Shown here one piece after another: positions 45,406 through 58,100 of a DNA stretch of 64,000 bases (positions are counted from its first letter, which is position 1; every line of letters starts with the position of its first letter). The stretch is from Musa acuminata AAA Group (lineage: Eukaryota; Streptophyta; Magnoliopsida; Zingiberales; Musaceae). Made by a program: the position numbers and the translations under genes. The notes under the pieces were generated by a model, which was not told the origin of the DNA, did no database searches, and worked only from the letters and a program-made list of their open reading frames with translations. The stretch is taken from NCBI RefSeq assembly GCF_036884655.1, contig NC_088338.1, forward strand, positions 5,181,501-5,245,500. Reading direction: 5' to 3'.

Positions 45406-48400
45406 GTGCGATCTCTTTCCCTCCGCCTCTTCCGTGCGATCTCTTTCGGTCGGCTATGTTGGTTTGATCTGTTTTTAATTCGTTAACGAAAATTTACCAG
45501 TTCTTACTGTTGATGAAAGAAGTTGTTTGCTCCTTCCTTGTTATCTAACGTTGTGGATTAACTGACTTGTACGAGCTTGTAATGTGCTAATGTGATACCG
45601 TAACCAAAGCTTTGATGCTCATAAATGCGTTTTCTGTCGTCTTGGCATATTTGTCTTTTAATTGCTTCAGTGTGATTGTGGTCTCACTTGTCCATTAAAT
45701 ATTGATGTGTATGTTTGCTTATCTTGTTTGCTATTAATTCAGTGTCTATCGAATTTTATTTTTGTGTGTCATTAGCTTGGTGCTTAATGGAAATATTCCC
45801 TCTGTATATGGGGTAATACTGCATATATCAACCCTCCAGAGGAGACTCTGCATTGATGGGAGCCTCGTGCACTGGCTTCTTCCTTTTCTAATGTAGCTTG
45901 GTGCTGTCAGTATGCACATGAATTGTTATGGGAATTCAATGCTAACACGCATGTTGTTGGGAATGAATACATCCTTGGGTGCGGTTTCTTTGTAACAAAA
46001 TGATGTTGAAATCTAACAAAATGCTTTTGCAGCTTGTGATGTGCATATTCCTCGGCGTTTCTTGATTTATGTTATTGTGCTGTGTCATGAGTTTCATATT
46101 GTCTAAGGTTTGATTCGTTGATCGTCTGCCGTACAGCAAATAAATGTGTCCCCTGAAAGTGAATCTTCAGTCGGAAACCATGAGGTCAGTCATGTTTACA
46201 GGTTGAGAGTTCTTGTTTGCAAACAATATGTTATACCAAGTGTGTGATGTAAGTGGTGGAATAACCTTATTATAAAATTTTAGTTTAATTTGATTTTAAA
46301 ATTAAATCAATCGTAGCCTTTCTATAGAGGAGGAGACGATCTGTTTCACTTTATATTTTGCAAGATTGGTATCAAAATTGGGATTAGCTATGGATGACAA
46401 AATCAAGATTGGCAGGACACGAATCTGTACGAGAGAAAAAGATAATAAATCACAAAAATGTAAGAAAATAATATAAATAAATCCTTTTATATGTAAATTA
46501 ATTGATTTTCTAACAGAAATAAAATCAAACTGTAAAATATCTAAAACTTTATAAAAAGATAACAGTAAAAGTAATCAAAAATATTTTATAGTTAAAATTA
46601 TTCATTTTATTAAAATAATTATTCACCATACTGAACAAGAATATTAATGTGATGAATGACTATTCAGATGCCAAAAATAACAATTTTTAAATTATTAATT
46701 ATTTTTCCTTTTATTTATAAATGATTTGATGTGTTTTTAAATCAAAGAAATAACATTCTGTAGGTCCTTTGGCCTATCTGCCTTCCTTTTTTCTATGTGA
46801 TGATGCTTCTTTGTCTTCTTACTCCGATCTACACTCTCTGAACTCCATCTTATTTCATTCTCTTTTTGGCTTAATATCTATATTTATAGTCTTGATTTAG
46901 TTACTTGTTGTTTTAGTTTATTATTTTAGACTGGTGAGGTTTGCTATATTAGATTATAGCATGAGTTGCACTTCCACTTCTCTCGAACTTTGCTTTTTTT
47001 CCTTGATTTTTCATGATTATTATGCTAATGTTATTGACACAATGATTGGAAGAAACTCAATTATTTAGGTGCGATGTATCAAGTATGAAATGTAGAATTA
47101 TTGAACAATATCAACAAGAAAACATCAATTGATAGCAACTCTTGCATCATATTTTTAGCTGGTAGGTTTCACTGAACATCTGCAATTTTTCCTCTAGGAT
47201 TTTGCATTATTTCTCTTGTTATTTTTATAAAAAAAAAAGCAAATGTTCATTAGGATTAATGTGCAGTAATTGTTAGCTATTCTTGGACTCTGTAAGAAGC
47301 TTTCATAGTGATAATAATTATCGAAATTTTGTTGATATTTATTTATTTATCATAATGCCATCTGAATTGGATGATGTGCCATCATCTTCTTTTACAGCCA
47401 CACTGTAACACTTCTAGGGAAACATGTAACATTCTTAGCTTTTGTCTTTTTTGTTGGCTATTCTTAACCAATAATTGACAAAAGCGTTGGGTGGCATTTA
47501 GAACCTGTTGTATAGAACTAATATGGGAATGTGCAGTACTTTATTTTTGAAGCTCCCCAGTTTGTAATAATTAGCCTGGACAAAGATCAGCCTTTGCTAG
47601 TGTGAAGTTGGAATTTGACTTGTGGAACTAGCTTTCATGTCCTTCATGAATCTTTAATCTTTCTACTTGTGTTTGTTTCCATTTGACTTTGATTTTTGAG
47701 CTGCCTGTCTTTGTTAAATATCTGGTTAGGTAAGTGTCATTTTGTATCAAGGATTAAATATCGGTCTGATATCGGTTTAGGTAATCTATTGGACCAACAT
47801 GGCATTGGTATATCAAATGAAATGCTGACTTGTACCACCCATTGTCATTAACTGAAAACTACAAAAATAAAAATAAAACATATGAAACATTGTCGATCTA
47901 TGCATTTCAAGAGCAGCATTTGGTTGGACTAGTAAATACCTGGTTGGTAGGTATTTAAATCTTTGTGCTGAAATATGTTTCTTCATAATGTCTCATCAGT
48001 TATGAGAGCTGCTAACTAGAATTTGTGCTATCGACATGCTATTCACTTCACATGCCACACTTTTTTTCCCTCGTCCTAGATTGTTAGCAAGTTTGGTGGA
48101 ATTTTGAAGGTCTGCTTGTTTTTACTTGAGCTTAAAATACAGTCAGTTAGAGCTCTCTATCTGCTAACTAGCCTTTTATGTTAGTTTCCGAGTGATTTCT
48201 TGCCTGATTTTTACATTGTTGATGATTAATTATTACCTCTGGAGGGAGTTTTTGGTCAGGCTGACAGTTCGAGGGTTATGGTCAAATCTTCACTATGATG
48301 TAGTTGTCTGTCCTAGACGGTCAATCCTTTATGATTAATTTGATGATCATTATTAGCTTGCTAGTATGAGTAATCTTTGAAAGGTGAAGTTGCTTTTGCA

Positions 48401-48828
48401 TGATGTTTGGGCACAGCGTCATTTGACTTTACAGCTACTATTGAGATATATTTAGGACTAAAAGCTACTGTCTTTTTTTAAACCTGGTGTTCTTTGTAAT
48501 ATTTGTCTGGATTACATTGCATATTTTAATTGACTAAATTTTTTAATTGCATATTTGTTCTGATTTTTTTTGAAGTTCCTCATAACCAGTTTTGATCAAT
48601 ATCATCTTTAGGGTCTTCATGCACTGTGATATACTTTTTAACCACAAGCTTTAAGTTACTCTGTGACTCTCCATATTTGAATTTATATCTCTGCTGCTTC
48701 TGTAGTTTTAGCTGAATGATAATAGCAAACTACAACAGCTCACCTTATTGTGTTTGGTCATTGGAGATTTTGTAGCTGTATTGTGAGTTTCAAACTCAAT
48801 TATCTACTGTCGTTTTGCTTTTTTGCAG
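45406..48828 (+). other. Long 5' UTR intron of the RPS15a pseudogene
   Basis: The donor CTCAG|GTGCGA at 45406 and the acceptor TTTTTGCAG ending at 48828, 11 bases before the start codon, define a 3.4-kb 5' UTR intron, a common arrangement in plant ribosomal-protein genes. It holds a degenerate repeat end (47748-47880) and otherwise only AT-rich sequence. I did not find a convincing snoRNA. Confidence 0.5.
47748..47880. repeat. Remnant resembling the hAT-type element ends
   Basis: It begins CAAGGATTAAATATCGG, close to the terminal sequence of the element at 12706-13328, and continues with TACC/ATCGG words. Its right part (CATTGTCATTAACTGAAAA) recurs at about 61607. No second end or target duplication could be fixed. 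Confidence 0.45.
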
Positions 48829-48839
48829 GCTTGATAAGG

Positions 48840-49417
<578 letters not shown>

Positions 49418-50508
49418 ACATGATTTTTTTTCCCCCTTGGAGGGATGTTTTTGAGTAACATTTGAGAAATTTTGGTAGAACATTATTATTATTATTTTTT
49501 GGAGTCACCAGTGGTATCTGTTAAATTTAGTGATCGACCCTTAAAGTTGTTTGTTTGTGAAAACCGGATGTGATGTGTTTGTCGGTGCATCGAAGCAGAT
49601 GGTATTCACCTCCATACTGATAAGAAGATGAGTTGTGAGAATGCCTGCAGGCCATTTAGTTTCTCTTGGCCATGTGGAACTTTGTATACTGCAGTTAAAA
49701 TCTTCATTATCTTTTTATTTTATTGATTGCATCGTCTTTTCTTAACCTCTAGAAATATAAATGATGTTACGTTTTGCCGGCTTCATGATTTAATTTACTG
49801 TTAGAATGTATGAGACATGATCCATTTCGTTACTTAAGCATCCACTCCCGAGGCACTCTCAGCTGCAGGGTTTCCTCTGCCTTGTTATTGGCAACCAAGG
49901 CATCTTTGTTAACCCGGCGTTTTGGTCCCATCAGCTTAAGAAACAAGAGCTCAACTTATGCTCCGCGTATAGTTGAATCTAATAGAAATGTGTTATAGTC
50001 ATTTGTCTGAACATTAGGTTTTAACGCTAGAGAAGAGTAGGCATCATCGATAGTCACATAATAATAATTAACGTCAAATCGGATGCATTTATTTATATTT
50101 GGAGCTGGCGACTGCCATATAAGAAAACAATTGATCCAAAAAAACAATGTTATCCTATCGGACCAAATCAAAAGTCGACAACCAAACCACAAAACACAAA
50201 GGATTCCCACCAACATATACAAAGTCGATGGCGTGCTTATCCAGAAAGCTATTTATTGTGATGCGGGCTTGCATCACAAAATATATAAATAAAATGGGAG
50301 ACATTATTTGGTCTCACACATCACCTAAATACGTGCACTATAAAATTATAATTCTAGACATGGCTGATGAGAGGACTGCGATGTTATTATTATTATTATT
50401 ATTATTATTATGATTACGTGGGGGAGAGGAAGTTGACAATCACAATGGCAGGTTTCGTGAGGACGGTGGATACTGCATCATTCTTGGCCGAGCCTTCTTT
50501 CTCTCTCT
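49418..50508. other. Intergenic region before the first metallothionein gene
   Basis: The 3' flank of the RPS15a pseudogene, then AT-rich DNA. An (ATT)n run lies at about 50383-50411, roughly 190 bp upstream of the metallothionein start. No gene is supported. Confidence 0.6.
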
Positions 50509-50517
50509 ATATATAGT
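50509..50517 (+). promoter_or_regulatory. TATA box of the first metallothionein gene
   Basis: TATATATAG after a CT-rich stretch, 82-90 bases upstream of the start codon, which is a normal TATA-to-ATG distance for a short leader. Confidence 0.6.
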
Positions 50518-50598
50518 GCCATTTGACACGATGGATGGTGTGCAATACATCTTCGCAGTTAATATTCTTCGTAGCATCTCAAGAGGAGGAGAAGAAAG

Positions 50599-51064
50599 AT
50601 GTCTTCCTGTGGAGGAAACTGCAATTGTGGATCCGGCTGCAGCTGCGGCGGAGGGTATTTCAACTCTCTATCTCCGCGTCACTGAATTCCTGTTCTTGCT
50701 CACCATGTTCTTCCTCTTCTTTCGAAGATCTTACTGTGTGTTACAGTCGGTATGATTCAAAGGGTTTTCACAAGGAGCATCATCTTTTGTGTCTTCCTCT
50801 GGTGTAGGTGCAAGAAGTACGCTGATTTGGACGAGAAGATGGTCAACTCGGAGACCATGATCCTTGGGGTTGCACCTGAGAAGGAGTATGTTGGCATAAC
50901 ATGATTGTTTCTTTTGGATACATCTTGTTTGTTTCATTTGCCATGAGATAGTGAGATCGGTTGAACATTGCAGACACGTCCAAGGACCAGAGATGGCTGC
51001 TGCATCAGAGAATGAAGGTTGCAAGTGTGGATCTAGCTGCTCCTGCAACCCCTGCAACTGCTAA
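50599..51064 (+). CDS. Plant metallothionein (type 1/2-like), 3 exons
   Basis: Exons 50599-50654, 50808-50885 and 50974-51064 join in phase to 74 aa. Six Cys lie in the N-terminal domain (C4, 8, 10, 14, 16, 20: [13 protein letters not shown]) and six in the C-terminal domain (C61, 63, 67, 69, 72, 74: [14 protein letters not shown]), joined by a Cys-free spacer with the family motif GVAPEK. Such proteins bind Cu and Zn in the cytosol and buffer metals and reactive oxygen. The Cys count matches type 1, while the opening CGGNC resembles type 2. Exon boundaries match those of the minus-strand copy at 53019-53512, so the two are duplicates. The third exon is easily missed because each exon is under 100 bases. 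Confidence 0.9.
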
Positions 51065-53018
51065 GTGTGATGTCTCATCAAAGAATAAAACCCTAGGTGG
51101 ACTGTGATGTGTGGGTGTGGTGTTTTACCTGTGTGATGTCTTCTTAGGTCGTCTGAGTGCAATAAAACAAAGGCCATAGTGGCATATATTCCATGAAATG
51201 ATCTCCCTGTATCAGTTGCTCCCATGGCTGTTGAATGTTCTACCTGTACTTATATGTGATGGTTATGAACTATGTTGATTGCTTGTGTGAAGGTTCCAAT
51301 ACCATTACTATTTTTATAATTCGATTTCAATGTTGACTTAACAATCGAACTTTTTTGCTGTTGGTCTGAGATGATCTATAAAACAAACAAATAAATAAAT
51401 CTAAATTCATGTAGAAAAGCTACAACAAAATGAATTGGATTTCCAGTAGAGTCACCCAAAAAACAAAGGTATCTGAATTGATTAATTTACTGAGGGTTTA
51501 AATTCTTATATTGATTTTTTAGAGGTTATTATTAATTTAGTAGGTAGAAATCTTGGGTTTGAAAACCCTCTTTCATGCCTTCACCACTTTTTTTTTTTTT
51601 GTGTGATTCTGAATAACAAAATAAAAAGAATAATAAAGATAATCAGTTCATTCGAAAAAGAAGCCCAATTATAAATACATGACTTTTGAATCATCAAAAG
51701 AGAAGAACCACCAAACAAATATGATAATAATTTGGTACCAAATCAAGGCTGATACAATTAAAATAGCTTAGTATATCAAAATGTCAATGAAGATGGAAGC
51801 TTAAATGGAGGACTTGAAAAGGGACAATGATGAAAATGATGGTGCAGCTAACAACTCAATAATTAATGAGCTTTATTTTGAGTGTGATTTAACAGCAGCT
51901 TCAACTATCAGAATTTTCACCTAAAGAAATAAAAGAGAAATTCAAATGAATTCGATCGAATCAAAGAACGAATGATCCAACCTTGTCGATCCGATGAATA
52001 GGTTAGTCCTATGGCTCTGCTGGGGGCTTTCCACCCTAGAGGTGGATGGATTAAAACCAGTGGAAGATCAAAAGCAGTAGCTAAATCTATCTGATCAATC
52101 TAATTATTTTGTTCCACCATGTGCTTGAAAGACCATTGATGCATCAGTTCATGTATGACAAGTCAACTGAGCTGAGTTTAACATCATTGTCTCTCCACCA
52201 ATCAATTAATCTACATAGTGCATGCACTTACTGATCAAAGAAGCACTAACCATGAAAATGATCTTTCCATATGGTTTTTAGAGCCAAAATTGGAACCAAT
52301 AAAGACAGGATGGTGGTCCTAATCCTCTTCCATCTTAAAGTGGAAGCATCAAATAAGTAGAATTAATTAGCCAACATTTTGACCTAAAAAGTCCTGGTAT
52401 CACATTAATGAAAATAAAATGGTGAATAGCTTTGTCCAATATTGTTTACTCGAGGAGTCCGAATTTATCGAAATTTGATTTTAATGGGAAAGAAAATTAT
52501 ATATAGAAATTTTCAAGCTCGCCCTTGATTTACAATTTTATTTTCATGTGGATGTAAACATAAACAAGAGATGATTGTGATACATGTTTCATTTGTGATC
52601 TTTCCTTAACCTTACTAGCGTATATGCATTATTATTTGAATTGTTCTGATGTATGTTACTTCCTATGCTGCTTATTGCAAGGTATCATATATCTGATACA
52701 AAACCATGTCTTCTCAACTTTCCAAGAAGAATGTTCATTGATCTGAGCCCATAAGAAGATTATTTTGGTTGTGTTAGGATCTAATTCCAAGTAAGATTGA
52801 GAGGAAGACATGTCTAGTAATAACCTGCAAAGATAAACACCATATATAGTAGGAATGCAAGTACAAGAAGACCTTCCAAATGGCCACACATAGAAGTCAC
52901 CATGGCCTTTATTTGTAGCACTCAGACACATCACACAGGTAACACTCCATGCATACCCACACACTGTCCTTGTAGGACTTCGTTATTGTTTGACAAGCCA
53001 TCCCCTTCCTTGGATCAC
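51065..53018. other. Intergenic region between two tail-to-tail metallothionein genes
   Basis: The 3' flanks of both genes and about 1.5 kb of AT-rich DNA. No gene is supported. Confidence 0.6.
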
Positions 53019-53512
53019 TTAGCAGTTGCAGGGATCACAGTTGCAGCCACCACCACACTTGCATCCTCCATTCTCAGTACTCCCAGTAGCCATCTGAAAC
53101 CCTTCAAAGTGGCTGCACAGTTCAGACAATCTTGGTGAATGATTCCTTATAGGGGGAGCTTTGCCTTTTTCTTCTTTTCTCAAGCTCATCCACGAGTAAA
53201 GAGTACTGATAGAGTACAAGTCAGTTAACATACCCCTTCTCAGGTGCAACCCCAAGGATCACGGTCGCCATAGTGGTCTTCTTCTCTTCCAGGTCAGGAT
53301 ACATCTTGCATCTACTCCCAGAACAAGAAACAATAGTAGTCATTTACACATAAGAAATTATCAAGACCACAATCTTCTGCTACTTGTCATGGCTGAAATG
53401 AACCAAAGAAAGAGCCAAGAAAAAGAGAACATATATAGCAAGTTCCAGTCGATGAGTACCCTCCACCGCAGTTGCAGCTGGAACCACAGGTGCAGTTTCC
53501 TCCGCAAGACAT
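53019..53512 (-). CDS. Plant metallothionein (type 1/2-like), 3 exons, inverted copy
   Basis: Exons (minus strand) 53512-53460, 53311-53234 and 53112-53019 join in phase to 74 aa, the same length and splice phases as the gene at 50599. The N-terminal Cys are at 3, 7, 9, 13, 15 and 19 ([13 protein letters not shown]) and the C-terminal Cys at 61, 63, 67, 69, 72 and 74 ([14 protein letters not shown]). The spacer contains KMYPDLEEK and GVAPEKGHFEG, closer to canonical type 2 than its neighbour. It would chelate Cu and Zn in the cytosol. The pair is convergent, about 2 kb apart, consistent with an inverted local duplication followed by divergence of the spacer. Confidence 0.9.
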
Positions 53513-53594
53513 CTTTCTCCTTCTCTTCTTGACTGTGAAGAACGTGTTGGATCGACTAAGATATGAGCACGAAGAATGTCTCGGCCAACGCTGC

Positions 53595-53602
53595 TATTTA
53601 TA
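53595..53602 (-). promoter_or_regulatory. TATA box of the second metallothionein gene
   Basis: On the minus strand, TATAAATA lies 83-90 bases upstream of the start codon, nearly the same distance as in the other copy. Confidence 0.65.
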
Positions 53603-55137
53603 GAGCTCTCGGCGAACAACGACATGGTATCCACAGAATAATGATCTCATCATGTCCATGGCAAACATGTTGTGGAAATGCCACAAGATTCAGGATGTAA
53701 GCTTGGAAGTCTTAGTTTTCTACCTCAAACTCGATCCCGGAATAAGCAATCCAGTTGACTTTACATAATCTGTGGCAATTGCTCGTTAGATAATGTTAGA
53801 AAATCTTGTGGTTTTGCATACGAATTGTGTTGAATATAATGGGATAACATTGTTTTCTTGGATTAGTTTTCTTACACGACAAGTGGAATATATGAAATTA
53901 GTATTGAATGAACCCTTACAAGTGATGCGTATGCATTAGCGGTCTAAGTTATTAGGACACATATAGCATCTCTATTTAATTGGGAATCTTCAGGATGTCA
54001 TTCCCTTCCCATCTGCTGTTTCATTATCATCATCACCAACCTCAAAACCCAAAGTTTTCCACCAAATCAATATATACAGATATATGTATACATCACCAAA
54101 CTTAATCATCTTCTTTTTGTGTCAAAACTATAGAGATTTTGCATACCAAATTGGATGAGGCATCCACGTCTGGTGAGGATATTTATACCTTCAACATTTA
54201 TTTCATGTCATCCAGCTTATGATACTTGAAAAATAATTTAGAAATCAATATTACATCTAAGTATAAATTGTCTCAAATGACGGCGTCAACTAGTTTAGCT
54301 GATAAAGATCTTAACGCATTCGTTGCTTATCCTTCGAAAAAAAGAAAATCTCAAATTATATAAAGTCAACTATATTATTTATAAAAAATAAGACTAGTCG
54401 AGTATTTTTAGAAATCTAATTAGATTCAGACTACTTGACATTAAGAATTCAACTATAACAAGAATATTTTAAAAATTATGATATATTTATTCTATAAATA
54501 TTATGCCTATAGAACTTGAGAATACAGTTCTTGAGATTTGATGTGAAAAATTATATAGCAAATATTAACCTCTAGTTAGGGTTAGGGTTATATGTAAATG
54601 AATAATTGGATCTTCTTGATCGATGAAGGTAAAAATATCAAATCTAGTAAATCTTATATCCACTTTGCGATTTATATTTGATTGTTGATCTTTTTGACAT
54701 GGAGATCTTCTCCTAACTACAGTAGTTTAATATTCTTTACTGATGAATTTTTAACGTCCGATGGATCTACTCGCCTCTTCTTAGTTTTGGAAGAAAGAAT
54801 CGTGAGTTTTTCCAATTAAATCGGTTCGAATTAGGTTTATGGGATGAACCGGTTCAAAATGCGTGTTTACGCACTCCCTGAACCGGCCATTTACCTATCG
54901 AAATACCGTACCTCATAAACGGTCATGATCTTTTTGTGCGAATATTAAGGCACCTATGACGACGACTGCCGCCGCTTTCGATCCCCAACAGTGGAACAAC
55001 CCTTCATCCAATCCGCTGCAATGTTCGGTTCTTCCCCTAAACGCTCGTTCCCGATCCCAAATCCTCTCCCAGGGCGCGATTTTTCGTTGGATTCTTGATG
55101 GGATCCGATGTGCTGTAGCTAGGGTTTCCCACCCCCC
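53603..55137. other. Intergenic region upstream of the U-box gene
   Basis: AT-rich, with a short telomere-like TTAGGGTTAGGGTTA at about 54576-54590. From about 54940 composition turns GC-rich, marking the 5' leader of the next gene. An out-of-frame ATG at 54956 opens an upstream frame that overlaps the main start (ends 55237). A TAGGGTTT motif lies at 55120-55127, just before the main ATG. Confidence 0.55.
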
Positions 55138-58100
55138 ATGGCGTCTGAGAACGGCATCGCCTCCGGGATGGTCTTCCAGGGCGAGTCCTTCCCTTTCTCC
55201 CGCGGCGACGGGGAGCCGTCGGGTCAGCGAACCGTGAGGCCTGCCGGGTTTCCCGGCGCAGAAGGCGATAAGATTTTCTCCGGCGAACGCGACGCTCGAT
55301 TTTACCGTGACCTACACCGCCCCCCTCCGCCGGGTCAGAGCTGGGGCGGCTTGGTGGACGGCGGGTCGCATAGCGGCGACGGGCCCCACGGCGAGGATGA
55401 AGAGGACGACGAGGAAGATGGCGATGATGACGACGAGGATGTTGATGACGGAGATGGCTTGGTGTCCTTGGAAGAAGGTAACAATAAGGTTAACTACAAT
55501 AGTAGCGGTAGTGTACAGAGTAGCTCGGAGAAGATCTGCGATGAGCGGGCCATTTCGCAGGAGCATCACTCATCTTTTGGTAAAGCGCAAAAGAAAATCC
55601 CCACCTTTTTTTTTTAATCAAATCTTTGTGTTATGTTCCCATTCTTAATTGTGGATGAGTTGGTGTCTAGGATCTAGTAGAGGAGTCTTGCTGAAGGATG
55701 GACTTGGAGGGAGAGGGGGCTTGGTGGAGCAACAATACCAGGAGGGCCGGATGGATGGCTGCGAGAATGCTGTTGTGGTCATGGAACCTGAGCCATATTT
55801 CACTCATGTTTTACATGGGGCAGATGAGTCCTCTCATCATAAGGAGCTCAGAGGGGAGAATGGTTGTGGGTTCAATGGAAGAAGGGAGGTCGGGTTAGCT
55901 GCTGGGTACTGGGAGACTTTGAGGACACAACTATCAGATCCTATAACGTGAGTCTATAGTTTCTTTCCCTTTTTGTCAAATCTCAATTTTCCATTAGTTT
56001 CTTGGTTTTGTTCCTAATGCCTCTGTTCTTCAAAGTGCTTTTATTGTTCTGCTACGATAATCAGCTAGTCTATGGGCTTACTCCCAAATCGTGATTTTTG
56101 CACTTTTTCAAATTGTTTGTTGCTTTTTGGTTTATATAAACTTGCTGACCAAAGGTTACACTGGACAAACTTATTAAAACTTGTTTATAACTCACTGGCC
56201 AACGAAACCAAGAAACTAATGGAAAATTGAGCCTCACAATGAGCAAATCACCATATTTTTTTAATTCATTAATTTAAGCTCCTTATTGGCCATTAAACCC
56301 TTAACAAAAAATCATAGAAAATTATCAAAAAAATTTGACATTGACACATGGCCGTTTTTATTTAGGAGTTGAAACATAAAGCTAAATTAACTATTTTGAT
56401 TGTGGCAGTGCTTAAATTTGACTCTCTTTTTTTTTCGAGGATGGACTATGCTATATAGGTGGACCAAACTACCCCTGAAAATTGTTAAGGTTGATGTCAT
56501 CTTTCATAGATTGGGTGAGTGGGGCCTATGTATGTAGACAGACAAATAAGGTATGTGAGAGACCGCATCAATCCTGAAAAATTCAGAGTGATTCGGCCCA
56601 TCTAAGTAGCGCTTTTATACATTATAGTTAACTGAAGACCCTGCCATTGCTTTTGTAATAAATCTAAGTGACACCACATTGCAATATGAGAGATACTTTA
56701 GATTCCATCAATGGAACAATCATGTATTAATTACGATAAAATGAGTTCAGTTTGGTCCTTGAACTGCATACTGTGCAGTCTAGCCATAATTTGATTGTTA
56801 GTTAATTCAGTAATTTGCGTGATTAATTGGTGAAATAGACTAGATCATTTATTCACTTCCCAACATGTTATATGCCTGGCGCCTCCTGCAACATGGGGCT
56901 TTGCCGGCCAGTATATCTTGGACATTGTCACCTATATATGCTGCCTTTGTAACGTGGTGTGGTTGGCATGGTAGATATGTTATCTAGACAACACTCCTTT
57001 TTTTGTTTCTTCTCTCTATTCTATTAAAAGGCATAACAGATGAATAGAACTTCACCAGCCAATGATTCATTTTTTCTTCTCAGATCTCACTAGAATTCTT
57101 TTACCAGACTTATCAAAAAGAATAAAAGCTTATTAAAACTTCACTCGCCAACAGCTCACTTTGCCTCCTTAAATTCAACTAGAACTCACCAGCCTTATCA
57201 GATCCATTTGGGTTTCTGCTGTGAATTTTTCTCGTGTTCACTGCATGATTCGATAAAGTTGGTGGTCTATATTAATATCTTTTGGCAATTTGACTAACAT
57301 ATCTAGATATTAAGAAAAATATAGGTATGGTTTTTTGTGTTTTCACCCTTACACAGAAGAAGTGTTACTTTATTTCTAGATGTACTGTACCAAAGGACTT
57401 TTTAGAAAACCTTCTGTTTAAGTATTTAGACATATGCTAAAAATATTGTAATGTTGTCATGAGTAATTTATTGCGCATCAGCTAGCAAATGTGTATGCTA
57501 CCAAGACTGGTTGCTACCTTTTGTTTTATTCATTTATTTTTTCTGCTGCCTGTAGGGGAACTCTCATGGATGATGCAATGATACTGTCATGTGGGCATTC
57601 TTTTGGAAGTAGTGGAATGCAACATGTTTATAAAATGGTAAGTTCAGGGTCACTTTATCGTTGTATATACTACCACCATAACTGTTTGTTTGTGGAGAAA
57701 ATGTGATTTTTTTTCCATTTTTCAGCAAGCTGGTTTCTTTTCGTATTTGTCTTAATGGTTGGGCCTAGATAATTTGACCAAATTTAGGTTGTGATCCATA
57801 CATTTGTTACTAGAAGGACATTCCTTCAATATTCCTGAAGGCCTAGATGTTTACTCATTCACAAAACTTATATTTCTCAATGCTCCCTTGGGCCATCCCA
57901 AGCTTGAATGGTTTGATGCAAGCTACGTCATCCATGCATAGGCCTCAATGGTCGGGCTCATCCCTGATTCGATGCACATGTGAACCTAATGCCCACTTGC
58001 GCGCTCGAGCCTAGCCCAACTTGCCGCTTGCTAAACCTACTAAAACTCAAAATACACCTTAGCACACGGTCAGACTTGATGCGCCAACAAACCCAAATGT

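Noticed and set aside
48218..48266. Possible C/D-box snoRNA (TTGATGATT ... CTGA) in the RPS15a 5' UTR intron
   Set aside because: The boxes are only about 40 nt apart, there is no terminal stem, and no guide sequence could be verified.
54576..54590. Telomere-like TTAGGGTTAGGG
   Set aside because: Only about two units of the short motif, which is expected by chance in this composition.
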